DNA of 47,170 bases from Collinsella aerofaciens (lineage in GTDB: Bacteria; Actinomycetota; Coriobacteriia; Coriobacteriales; Coriobacteriaceae). The stretch spans positions 1 through 47,170 of the forward strand of contig NZ_JADNOH010000027.1 of NCBI RefSeq assembly GCF_015557435.1, given 5' to 3'. Below the pieces are notes generated by a model. The model ran no database searches, had not been told where the DNA came from, and saw only the letters and a list, made by a program, of their open reading frames with translations. A program made the translations under genes and the position numbers. Positions 20,898-29,300 of the stretch are shown piece by piece (within the stretch, counting starts at the first letter, position 1; each line of letters starts with the position of its first letter).

Positions 20898-21680
20898 TTA
20901 TTGGGCTGTGGCGGTGAAGGTTGTTTTGTCGGCGGCGATGTGCACGTGCAGCTTTGCCTGACCGTCGCAGCTGATGAGCACGCCTACCTCGAACGGGGTT
21001 CCCGTCTTGTCGTAGGTCGAACGCACGATGCGCATCGCCGCCTTACCGGTGTTCTGTCCCAAAAGACGCGCCTCATGCTTGTCGAGGTTGACCGTCTCGT
21101 AGACGGCATCGACGCTTGCGGGCAGGATGCCGGTCTTTTCCGCGATGTAGGCGTAGAGCGAGCCATCCACGTCTTTGCGCGTGAGCTCGGGGCAAAGTGA
21201 CACGGGGATATAGACGTAGTTGAGCTCCATGGGTTTGTCGTTGGCGAGACGCAGGCGGCGAATCTCCCAGACGGGTGTCCCTTCGGGCACTTTGAGCCCG
21301 GAGGCGATGCCGCGGACGGCCGGTATGCTTGAAAAGGCGAGAATCTGCGAGCTCGGAACCCGTCCCGCTTCGCGCATCCGCGCGCTGAAATTCAGGGCCA
21401 GGTCGATGCCGGGTGCTGAAGTTTGGGGCTTGATGAACGTGCCCTGGCCGCGCTTGCGCACCACGCGCCCCTCGATGACGAGATCTTGGAAGCAACGGCG
21501 CACGGTCGCGCGCGATAACTCCAGCCGCTCACAGATTTCGAGCTCGCGTGGCAGCGGCGTCTTGGTGTCGAACGCCTGGCTGGCGATAAGCAGAGCGATT
21601 CGATGTTTAAGCTGGACATAGAGCGGCGTATCACCGCTGCGGTCGAAGGGTTCGGAGGCGAGAAACGAGATCATATCCAT
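20898..21680 (-). CDS. GntR-family regulator with UTRA domain
   Basis: This 260-residue protein has an N-terminal winged helix-turn-helix (about 15-85; YVQLKHRIALLIASQAF, PRELEICERLELSRATVRRC, GQGTFIKP) and a C-terminal UTRA effector domain (about 100-255) of the HutC type, which senses sugar phosphates or similar small molecules. ATG 21680 is preceded on the minus strand by GGAGG at eight bases; the open frame reaches 21713. The gene is divergent from the mannose-family PTS operon and is the best candidate for its local regulator. The shared spacer holds inverted repeats (21854-21904). Confidence 0.9.
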   Translation of the reverse strand: MDMISFLASEPFDRSGDTPLYVQLKHRIALLIASQAFDTKTPLPRELEICERLELSRATVRRCFQDLVIEGRVVRKRGQGTFIKPQTSAPGIDLALNFSARMREAGRVPSSQILAFSSIPAVRGIASGLKVPEGTPVWEIRRLRLANDKPMELNYVYIPVSLCPELTRKDVDGSLYAYIAEKTGILPASVDAVYETVNLDKHEARLLGQNTGKAAMRIVRSTYDKTGTPFEVGVLISCDGQAKLHVHIAADKTTFTATAQ

Positions 21681-21853
21681 GGGGTACCTCCATGTCGTGG
21701 GCGTACGTGACATGGTCTGACACTGCGGGGCAAACCGGAGATGCCAGGCCCGATTCTTGCTGGTATGTATGGTGCATAAGGAACATAAAACATTTATCAG
21801 GCAATCTACCTGCTATTTTAAAAATAATTAGAAGAAAAAATAATTTAGGCACA

Positions 21854-21904
21854 AAAATAGTTGCTACCGTTAACCGATGAATAGTTGCCGTTCGCAACTA
21901 TTTT
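21854..21904. promoter_or_regulatory. Inverted repeats in the GntR-PTS spacer (candidate operator)
   Basis: AAAATAGTTGC (21854-21864) and AATAGTTGC (21880-21888) are direct copies, and GCAACTATTTT (21894-21904) is their reverse complement. The last two form a 9-bp stem with a 5-nt loop. The rest of the 308-base spacer is AT-rich. A binding role for the neighbouring GntR/UTRA protein is inferred from position only. Confidence 0.5.
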
Positions 21905-21988
21905 CTTGTACCGAACATGCCCCGGCGCAACAATAATCTCAGCAAAAAGCAAAGCCGTGCGACACACGGCAGGTCGAGAGGAGACCGC

Positions 21989-22423
21989 ATGCGGTATCTG
22001 GTAATGGTCAGTCACGGAACGCTCGCTCCCGGACTGCACAGTGTCCTCAAGATGCTCGGCAATGACGCCCCGAACATCTTGTCGACGAGTCTCGTGGACG
22101 GCATGGGCGCTGACGAGTATGTCGAGAACGTCAAGGCGATGCTCGCTCCCGTTACCGCCGATGACGAGGTTGTCCTGCTTGGTGACATCCTGGGCGGATC
22201 GCCGCTCACCAATGCCATGAACACGCTGGCCGAGAAGGGTTTGCTCGCCCACACCATTGCCTTCGGCGGTATGAATCTGCCCATGGCTATGACCGCCATG
22301 ATGGGGCTTGCCACCATGGACCTGGATTCCCTCAAGCAGATGATGCTGCAGGAGGGCAAGAACGGTATGTCCGAGCTCGTTGTCCCGACCGATGACGCCG
22401 ACGACGAGGACGACGACATCTAG
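21989..22423 (+). CDS. PTS mannose-family enzyme IIA
   Basis: The 144-residue IIA domain has the mannose/sorbose-family start MRYLVMVSHGTLAPGLHS, with His9 the likely residue phosphorylated by HPr. Segments DDEVVLLGDILGGSPLTNA and AFGGMNLPMAM match the family. The last ten residues are almost all Asp and Glu (DDADDEDDDI), an unusual acidic tail. GAGAGGAG lies five bases before ATG 21989; the frame is open upstream without a ribosome site. It is the first gene of the IIA-IIB-IIC-IID operon. Confidence 0.92.
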   Translation: MRYLVMVSHGTLAPGLHSVLKMLGNDAPNILSTSLVDGMGADEYVENVKAMLAPVTADDEVVLLGDILGGSPLTNAMNTLAEKGLLAHTIAFGGMNLPMAMTAMMGLATMDLDSLKQMMLQEGKNGMSELVVPTDDADDEDDDI

Positions 22424-22502
22424 GCAGCGCATCCGCCCAAATTTTCGTGATGGAGCGGGGGTTAAGAGGAAAGACCCCCGGTGATAAAGAAAGGGAGAAC
22501 GC

Positions 22503-22991
22503 ATGATTTCGTTCATCCGTATTGATGACCGTATGATCCATGGACAGACCGTTACCCGTTGGGCCCTCGAGTATCCCTGCGACGGTCTTATCGCCGTCAA
22601 CGACGCTGCAGCGTCCAACCCCGTGCTCAAGGAGGCCTACAAGAGTGCCTCGGGCAAGAAGACGTTCGTGTGGACCAAGGAGCACTTCAAGGAGGTCTCC
22701 GAGAAGGTTCTCAAGTCCGACACCAAGTACTTCCTGATCACCAAGAACCCGCTCGACATGAAGGAACTTCTCGTCGATTTTGGCTTTAAGCCCGGCATGG
22801 ACCGCATCATCGTCGGTCCCTGCAACGATCGTCCCGGCACCACCAAGCTTGGCAACAACCAGTCGATCACGCAGGAAGAGGCCCAGGCGCTCGAGGATCT
22901 CACCAACGCCGGTTACACGGTCGAGTTCGCCCTTATCAAGGAGAAGTCCATCGGTGAGTGGCCCAAGTTCCGCGGTCAGTTTGGCTTCTAG
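22503..22991 (+). CDS. PTS mannose-family enzyme IIB
   Basis: The 162-residue IIB protein has the family phosphorylation site in IDDRMIHGQTVTRW, with His13 receiving phosphate from IIA before passing it to the sugar. The remainder (LIAVNDAAASNPVLKEAYK, RIIVGPCNDRPGTTKLG) matches the sorbose/mannose IIB fold. GAAAGGGAG precedes the start. Separate IIA and IIB genes, rather than a fused IIAB, distinguish it from E. coli ManX. The sugar cannot be read from the sequence; mannose, fructose, sorbose and amino sugars are all known for the family. Confidence 0.93.
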   Translation: MISFIRIDDRMIHGQTVTRWALEYPCDGLIAVNDAAASNPVLKEAYKSASGKKTFVWTKEHFKEVSEKVLKSDTKYFLITKNPLDMKELLVDFGFKPGMDRIIVGPCNDRPGTTKLGNNQSITQEEAQALEDLTNAGYTVEFALIKEKSIGEWPKFRGQFGF

Positions 22992-23063
22992 TTAGGTGCC
23001 AGCCGCATTTTGGTATCTACAGCCCTTGGTGAAAGGGGCTGAGGAATAAAGAAAGGGGAAAGC

Positions 23064-23921
23064 ATGGCAATCAATGCATTCCAAGCCGCGCTGTTCGGCC
23101 TGTTCGCCTGCCTGGCATCACTGCCTGGCATGGGCGGCACGACGATCGGCAACTACACTCTGGGTCGTCCTCTGGTCGCCGGCCTCATCGTCGGCATCAT
23201 CATGGGCGATATGCAGACGGGTATCCTCGTCGGCGCTGCCATCCAGGTTGTCTACATCGCTCTCGTGACCCCCGGCGGAACCGTCTCCGCCGACGTCCGC
23301 GCCGTGTCCTATATCGGCATCCCGCTGGCGATCCTCGCCATCAAGAACTCGGGCATCGATCCCGCCTCCGCTGAGGCTGCCGGCATGGCCGCATCCCTCG
23401 GTGCCGCCGTCGGCACGCTCGGCACTGTGCTCTTCTATGGCACCGCCACCATCAACCTGGTGTGGCAGGGCATGGGCTGGAAGTGGCTCGAGAAGGGCGA
23501 TCTCCACAAGCTCTACCTGGTCAACAACGTTCTGCCTTGGATCGGTCACATCGTCTGCTCGTTCCTCCCGACGTTCATCATCACCATGGGCGGCACCGCC
23601 ATGGTCGACCTCATGAAGACCTACATGCCCATGGACGGCATCGCGATGAAGACGCTGTTTACCGTCGGCTCGCTGCTGCCTACCGTCGGTATCGCCATCC
23701 TGCTCAAGCAGGTCATCTCTAAGCCCACGGACTTCCTGACGTTCTTCTTCGGCTTCACCCTGTCCGCTGTTATGGGCTGCAACCTGATCGCCGCTGCCGG
23801 CATCGGCTGCTTCTTCGCCCTGATCAACTATGAGATCGCTTCGCTCAAGATCGACCTCGCAAACGCTCCCAAGGCAGCTATCGCCTCGGGCTCAGATGAT
23901 GAGGAAGAGGAGGACATCTAA
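23064..23921 (+). CDS. PTS mannose-family enzyme IIC
   Basis: This 285-residue hydrophobic protein is one of the two membrane subunits forming the sugar pore. The IIC signature region GRPLVAGLIVGIIMGDMQTG is followed by GAAIQVVYIALVTPGGTVSA. Roughly eight hydrophobic segments are seen, and the C-terminus ends in an acidic stretch (DDEEEEDI) similar in style to the IIA tail. AAAGGGGAA precedes the ATG. The stop codon shares its last A with the start of the IID gene, suggesting coupled translation. Confidence 0.94.
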   Translation: MAINAFQAALFGLFACLASLPGMGGTTIGNYTLGRPLVAGLIVGIIMGDMQTGILVGAAIQVVYIALVTPGGTVSADVRAVSYIGIPLAILAIKNSGIDPASAEAAGMAASLGAAVGTLGTVLFYGTATINLVWQGMGWKWLEKGDLHKLYLVNNVLPWIGHIVCSFLPTFIITMGGTAMVDLMKTYMPMDGIAMKTLFTVGSLLPTVGIAILLKQVISKPTDFLTFFFGFTLSAVMGCNLIAAAGIGCFFALINYEIASLKIDLANAPKAAIASGSDDEEEEDI

Positions 23922-24748
23922 TGGCAGAGAAGAAAAAGCTCTCTAAGAAAACGCTTGCCAAGTCGTTCCGTAACTGGTCCTATGGCAACCTGACCTGCTT
24001 CTCGCAGGAGCACATGCAGACCTTCGGTTACCTGTGCGCCATGCTTCCGATTGTCGAGGAGCTCTACGACACGCCCGAGGAGCAGAAGCAGGCCCTCCAG
24101 ACCTACTCCGCGTTCTTCAACACCGAGCCGCAGATCGGCACCATGATTGTCGGCGTCACCGCCGGCCTCGAGGAGGCTCGCGCAAACGGCGAGGCCATCG
24201 ACGACGACGCCATCAACGGCATCCGCGCCGGCCTCATGGGCCCGCTCGCCGGCCTTGGCGACTCGCTGATCGTCGGTACCCTGATCCCGATCCTGCTCGG
24301 TATTGCCCTCGGTCTCTCGACCGGCGGCTCCCCGCTCGGCGCCATCTTCTATATTGTCGTGTGGAACCTGCTCATGTTCCTTGGCATGCGCTTTGCCTAC
24401 AACCAGGGCTATGAGCTCGGCGGCAAGGCGGTCGAGGCCCTCGTCGGCCCCAAGGCCAAGGCTCTGCGTGATTCCATCGTGATGGTCGGTACCATGGTCA
24501 TCGGTGCAGTCGGTGCTACCTGGGTCTCCATCACCTGCAGCCCCAACCTGGTGCTGCCCGGTGGCGGTAAGTTCCAGGACACGCTCGATGGCATCTATCC
24601 GCACCTGCTGCCGATGATCTTCATCATCTTCTGCTGGTACATGATGACCAAGAAGAAGGTCAACCCCATCGTTATGATGCTGATCCTCGTTGTGATCGCA
24701 TTTGTGGGCGTTCTCATTGGCTTCTTCGACCCGGCACTGAGCTACTAG
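23921..24748 (+). CDS. PTS mannose-family enzyme IID
   Basis: The 275-residue IID partner of IIC has a cytoplasmic N-terminal half (KSFRNWSYGNLTCFSQEHMQ, GYLCAMLPIVEELYDTPEEQ) and the family motif GLMGPLAGLGDSLIVGTLIP. Membrane segments follow to the C-terminus. By family it contributes to the substrate path, and the complex can also act as a receptor for phage DNA or bacteriocins. The ATG overlaps the IIC stop by one base. A strong terminator follows 22 bases later, ending the operon. Confidence 0.94.
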   Translation: MAEKKKLSKKTLAKSFRNWSYGNLTCFSQEHMQTFGYLCAMLPIVEELYDTPEEQKQALQTYSAFFNTEPQIGTMIVGVTAGLEEARANGEAIDDDAINGIRAGLMGPLAGLGDSLIVGTLIPILLGIALGLSTGGSPLGAIFYIVVWNLLMFLGMRFAYNQGYELGGKAVEALVGPKAKALRDSIVMVGTMVIGAVGATWVSITCSPNLVLPGGGKFQDTLDGIYPHLLPMIFIIFCWYMMTKKKVNPIVMMLILVVIAFVGVLIGFFDPALSY

Positions 24749-24770
24749 TCATCATCCCCTGGCCCCCTGT

Positions 24771-24808
24771 AAGGCCGTGCGGCCTCAACCGCACGGCCTT
24801 CTGATTTT
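24771..24808 (+). terminator. Terminator of the PTS operon
   Basis: A perfect 12-bp stem AAGGCCGTGCGG (24771-24782) with 24789-24800 and loop CCTCAA is followed by CTGATTTT. Confidence 0.85.
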
Positions 24809-24817
24809 GCGCCGCCC

Positions 24818-24880
24818 TTCAAGGGCAATATGGCTAGCGACCTCCATCGCCTACACGACACCCGCTATATTGCTCTTGAA
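24818..24880 (+). repeat. Long-loop inverted repeat before a small membrane protein gene
   Basis: Fourteen bases (24818-24831) pair with 24867-24880 (13 Watson-Crick pairs and one G-U on the plus strand) around a 35-nt loop. It ends 63 bases before the next gene. No similar copy was noticed elsewhere in the window. Confidence 0.6.
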
Positions 24881-24943
24881 AGATGACGTATTCGACAAAC
24901 GATGCACTTGCGCATGATGCACACTTTGCACGAGGAGGACCAT

Positions 24944-25270
24944 ATGCACGAGAAACATGGACACGACCTTTCGCGCGACGACTTGATTCGCGAGGCAAAG
25001 ATGCAGACCGATGCTATTCAGCGGCTCAATGTTTGGCTGCGCCTGGGCTATTCGCTCGTGGCGATTGGCTTTTTGATGGGGATGTGGGGTATGCAGGGCG
25101 GCCCCGGCTGGGGTGTCCCCGTGGGCATCGTGTGCCTGGTGGTGGGCACTCCGCTTTCGATCGTGCTTAAGGTCGGCACGACCAACGCCAAAAAGAATGT
25201 CGAGCGCATGCTCGAGGCCGCTGGTGTCGACGTTGAGGAGCTTATGCGACGCAAGAAGGACGAGCAATAG
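24944..25270 (+). CDS. Small two-helix membrane protein, unknown function
   Basis: This 108-residue protein has a His- and charge-rich N-terminus (MHEKHGHDLSRDDLIREAK), two adjacent hydrophobic helices (about residues 30-48 and 53-70) joined by a Gly-rich turn (GMQGGPGWGVP), and a charged C-terminal helix ending MRRKKDEQ. No family is recognised with confidence. ATG 24944 is chosen because GAGGAGG lies five bases upstream; the frame is open to 24902. It follows the inverted repeat 24818-24880 and precedes a MarR regulator 69 bases downstream. Confidence 0.7.
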   Translation: MHEKHGHDLSRDDLIREAKMQTDAIQRLNVWLRLGYSLVAIGFLMGMWGMQGGPGWGVPVGIVCLVVGTPLSIVLKVGTTNAKKNVERMLEAAGVDVEELMRRKKDEQ

Positions 25271-25339
25271 ACTTCCGCGTTGGGGTATCATAAAAAAATT
25301 GTTGCGAATGTTAACTAATGTACGGCAAATGACGGTTTT

Positions 25340-25816
25340 ATGGCCCTTCTAGAGTTGCAAAGGACAATATCCCCAGTGGATTACGATGACGTCGCTCGAA
25401 AACTGATTGTGTACTCACGTTCCCTTGCCAAGGGATCCTTGAGTGCTGCCGGCGGCGCCAGTGTGGGCGAGGCACCGGTTTTACAGTATCTATCGGGTAT
25501 TGACGGTGATGTCATTCCCTCCGAGATTGCCAAGAAGCTGAAATTCTCCCGTGCGCGCATGTCGCATATCTTGGATTCACTCGAGAGTAAGGGTTACGTT
25601 CAGCGCAGGACTGATCCAAACGATCGTCGGCGTGTGCTGGTGAGCATTACCGAGGAAGGCCGTGATTTCGCGGCGAAAAAAAATGCCGAGAGTGTGGCAT
25701 CGCTCTCGAAACAACTCTCAGCGCTCGGCGAGCACGATGCCCAGGAGCTCGTGCGCATCCTGAATAAAGCTTACAGCCTTACCTATGATGCCGACGACTA
25801 CCTGGACAATCTATAA
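25340..25816 (+). CDS. MarR-family transcriptional regulator
   Basis: The 158-residue protein has a central winged helix-turn-helix (IPSEIAKKLKFSRARMSHIL) followed by the wing DSLESKGYVQRRTDPNDRRR, the hallmark DxRxxxV pattern of MarR proteins, with helices on either side for dimerisation. MarR proteins usually repress their own gene and a neighbour and release DNA on binding a small ligand. The ATG at 25340 lacks a good ribosome site; a GTG at 25376 is preceded by AAAGGA at about ten bases and would shorten the protein by twelve residues. Its target is not obvious. Confidence 0.85.
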   Translation: MALLELQRTISPVDYDDVARKLIVYSRSLAKGSLSAAGGASVGEAPVLQYLSGIDGDVIPSEIAKKLKFSRARMSHILDSLESKGYVQRRTDPNDRRRVLVSITEEGRDFAAKKNAESVASLSKQLSALGEHDAQELVRILNKAYSLTYDADDYLDNL

Positions 25817-25959
25817 GGATAAAGACAGACATTTAGGTGCATCTTGAAATGCACCCGGGACAGTTGTGCCCATCAGCCACCGTCAACATCTCATTCCAAA
25901 CCAAATCAGCCAACGTACGTCATGGCAATCCCCGGTAGGTTGCAGGATGGCGGCTGAGC

Positions 25960-26003
25960 CTTTCCCTCGGGAAACTTCGCGAAGCCCAGTTCCCGAGGGA
26001 AAG
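25960..26003. repeat. 44-nt palindrome copy 2
   Basis: This is the reverse complement of the palindrome at 20716-20759 apart from four bases, which form two compensatory pairs (T-A to C-G and A-T to G-C). The stem CTTTCCCTCGGGAA closes on a CTTCGCGAAG centre. Confidence 0.85.
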
Positions 26004-26077
26004 GTATGGTCTGTGTAATACCAGACAAACAGTACATTTTTGCTAGATTGGTATTTGACTGAAGAACCAATTGGTAT
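26003..26077. promoter_or_regulatory. GGTAT/ATTGGTAT repeats upstream of the GH31 gene (candidate operator)
   Basis: GGTAT (26003-26007) and ATACC (26018-26022) form an inverted repeat. ATTGGTAT occurs at 26047-26054 and 26070-26077, and the perfect palindrome ACCAATTGGT lies at 26066-26075. The regulator is unknown. Confidence 0.4.
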
Positions 26078-26327
26078 GGCTTATTAAGCCCACCTTGCCG
26101 TTGACGCTTATTTTGCTGCCGCTGGGAGAATTCCGAACTTGGGTGCGCAAGTGCTCCCATATGTTGATATGACCTAGTAGGTGGCTATCTGGTTACTATC
26201 AGTTGGCCCCTTGGTAACGGGTGGCCCCCATTGTGCGGAATGTACCGAACATCTCCGTTTGATACGTTTTCCCATGCTGCCGGGGGGCGTCCTCGGCACC
26301 TCAGCATGTCGGAAGAAAGGAGACCAG

Positions 26328-29300
26328 ATGCGCAGGAATTCCATTTTTACGAAACGGTGGGTGAAGGGAAGCGCGGTCCTCGTTGCCACTGCAGCGACGC
26401 TCGTGTTTGCCAATCCCCAGCAGGCGATTGCCACGCCACTCAAGGGCGTCGACTCGGCGACCGTGTCCCAGTCTGCCTCGAATGTCGTCGACATCGATTT
26501 CGCTGACGGCATCAAGGGCCGTATTACGTTCCTCGAGGACGGTATTTTCCGTTATAACGTCGACCCCAAGGGTGAGTTTTCCGAGTACGCCACGCCGCGT
26601 AGTAAGTCCCACACGGCTAAGATCCAGGCTCAGCCCGATACCTCGGACACCTACAGCAAGCCGAGTGCGACGGTTGCCGACAAGGGCGACACTATCGAGA
26701 TCACCGGCGGAAAGGCGACCGTGATCCTGGACAAGGCGACTGGCAAGATGAGTATCAAGTCAGGCGACCGTGTCGTGGTTTCCGAGTCCGCGTCCCTCGA
26801 CCTTGATAAGAAGGGTACCGTCCAGACGCTCGCCAAGGAGAAGTCCGAGAACTTCTTTGGCGGCGGCACCCAGAACGGACGCTTCCTGCACACCAACCAG
26901 ACCATCGCCATCTCCAACACGAACAACTGGACCGATGGCGGCGTTGCCTCGCCCAACCCGTTTTATTGGACGAGTGACGGCTACGGCGTACTCCGAAACA
27001 CGTTTGCAGAGGGTTCCTACGACTTCGGTTCCACGGACTCATCGACGGTCACGACTTTGCACAGCGAGAATGAGTTTGATGCCTACTACTTCGTGGCGAC
27101 CAACGAGGGCGCTTCGAACGTGGCAACCGAGATGCTGCAGGACTACTACAAGGTGACCGGTAACCCGGTACTGCTGCCCGAGTACGGGTTCTACCTTGGT
27201 CATCTTAATGCCTATAACCGTGATGGCTGGTCAACGACCTCGGGTCAAAAGAAGTGGGAGACCAAGGGCAGCAAGTCCTCGAGCGAGAAGGGCGACGTTA
27301 AGTACGAGTCTGGCATGTCGACGGGCTACAAGCTCGACGGCACACTTGCGGCCGAGACGCTCAACGGTGAGGGCCCTACGGTTGATACCGAGAACATGAA
27401 AGCGACCGATTTCGACCGCCAGTTCTCTGCTCGTCAGGTTATCGATGACTACGAGGACAACGACATGCCGCTCGGCTGGTTCCTGCCGAACGACGGTTAC
27501 GGCGCCGGCTATGGCCAGAACGGTTACTACAAGACCGGCGGCGTCAACTCCGACGGAGCGAGCTCGGCCGACCGTCTTAACGCTGTGCGTGCCAATGTCG
27601 ACAACCTTAAGAAGTTCACCGAGTATGCCAACTCCAAGGGTGTGAGCACGGGCTTGTGGACCCAGTCCAACCTTGAGCCCGACAGCAACCCTGAGACCCC
27701 GTGGCATCTGCTTCGCGACTTCGACGCCGAGGTCAAGACGGGAGGCATCACTACCCTTAAGACCGACGTTGCCTGGGTTGGATCTGGCTACTCCTTTGGT
27801 CTTAATGGCATCAAGACAGCTTATGACACGGTGACGACCGGCGCTAACAAGCGCCCCAACATCATCACGCTCGATGGTTGGGCCGGCACGCAGCGCTTTG
27901 GTGGCATTTGGACCGGCGACCAGTATGGCGGTAACTGGGAGTACATTCGCTTCCATATCCCCACGTATATCGGTCAGAGTCTTTCGGGCAACCCCAACAT
28001 CGGCTCCGACATGGATGGCATCTTTGGCGGCGACCCCATCATCTCTGCGCGTGACTACCAGTGGAAGACGTTCACGCCCTCTATGCTTGACATGGACGGT
28101 TGGGGCACCTACCGTAAATCGCCCATGACGCACGGCGATCCCTACACAGGCATCTCGCGCTTCTACCTCAAGCTCAAGGCGCAGCTCATGCCCTATATCT
28201 ACACGAGCGCGGCCTCGGCGGCCAACATCGACACGGGTAACGGCGATGCCGGCCTGCCCATGATCCGCGCCATGCTGCTTTCCGACAACTCCGAGTACGC
28301 CGCAAGCACTTCGACGCAGTACCAGTATATGTTCGGTGAGAACTTCCTAGTGGCACCGGTGTATCAGGATACCCAGGCAGACGAGAACGGCAACGACATT
28401 CGCAATGGGATTTACCTCCCCAACTACGGCACCGACGAGAATCCCACCATCTGGATCGATTACTTCTCGGGTAAGCAGTATCGCGGCGGCCAGGTTCTCA
28501 ACAACTACGAGGCTCCGCTTTGGAAGCTGCCGCTGTTTGTGAAGGCCAACGCTATCGTGCCGATGTACGCCGAGAACAACAACCCCGAGGCCGTGAGCGA
28601 CACCAACACCAAGGGTACCGACCGCAGCCAGCGTATCGTCGAGTTCTTCGCCACCGAGGGCGACGGCACCTTTACGCAGTACGAGGACGACGGCTCCTCC
28701 ATCGAGAACAACACGACTGAGGACGATTCCTACGGCACGATCGACAATATCTCCTACGGTGAGCATGTGAGCACCGTCTACAGCTCCAAGGCCGCAGGCG
28801 GCACCGCGACCTTTACCGCCGAGGCCTCGCAGGGCGGCTACAACGGCTACGACTCCAACCGCACCACGACCTTCGTGGCCAATGTGTCCGCCAAGCCCAC
28901 GAGCGTTGTCGCCAAGAACGGCGGATCCGCACTCAACGTGGTTGAGGTCGACTCGCAGGAGACCTTTGACGCCGCGACCCCCGAGGCCGGCCAGGCGGTC
29001 TACTTCTACAGCGAGACCCCCAACCTCAACCACTACGGCAGCGATGCGGACGGCACCGAGGCCGAGCAGGGCGAGAGCTTCAACAACACCAAGATCACCA
29101 CGAACCCCAAGGTCTACGTCAAGTTCGCGAAGACCGATGTTGCTGCAGCGGCGCAGACGCTTGAGCTGGGCGGTTTCGTGAACGCCGACGCCACGCTCAC
29201 AGCCGATCGCCTCAACGAGAACCTCTCCGCACCCACGAACCTTGCTGCCCCCGAGGACGCCACGACCCCAACGAGCATCAAGCTCACCTGGGGAAAGGTC

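Larger units (their letters stand above)
25817..26327. other. Non-coding spacer before the GH31 gene
   Basis: About 510 bases without a supported gene. It holds a small hairpin after marR (25836-25842 with 25849-25855) followed by a GGGACAG, the 44-nt palindrome copy 2 (25960-26003), repeated GGTAT words (26003-26077), and the leader of the GH31 gene. An 84-codon minus-strand frame at 25906-26160 runs through the palindrome and is not credible. Confidence 0.6.

Noticed and set aside
21854-21904. Rho-independent terminator in the GntR-PTS spacer
   Set aside because: It lies between divergent starts, where no transcript ends, and the stem is AT-rich.
25906-26160. 84-codon minus-strand frame in the GH31 upstream spacer
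   Set aside because: Much of it is translated palindrome, there is no ribosome site and no recognisable protein feature.
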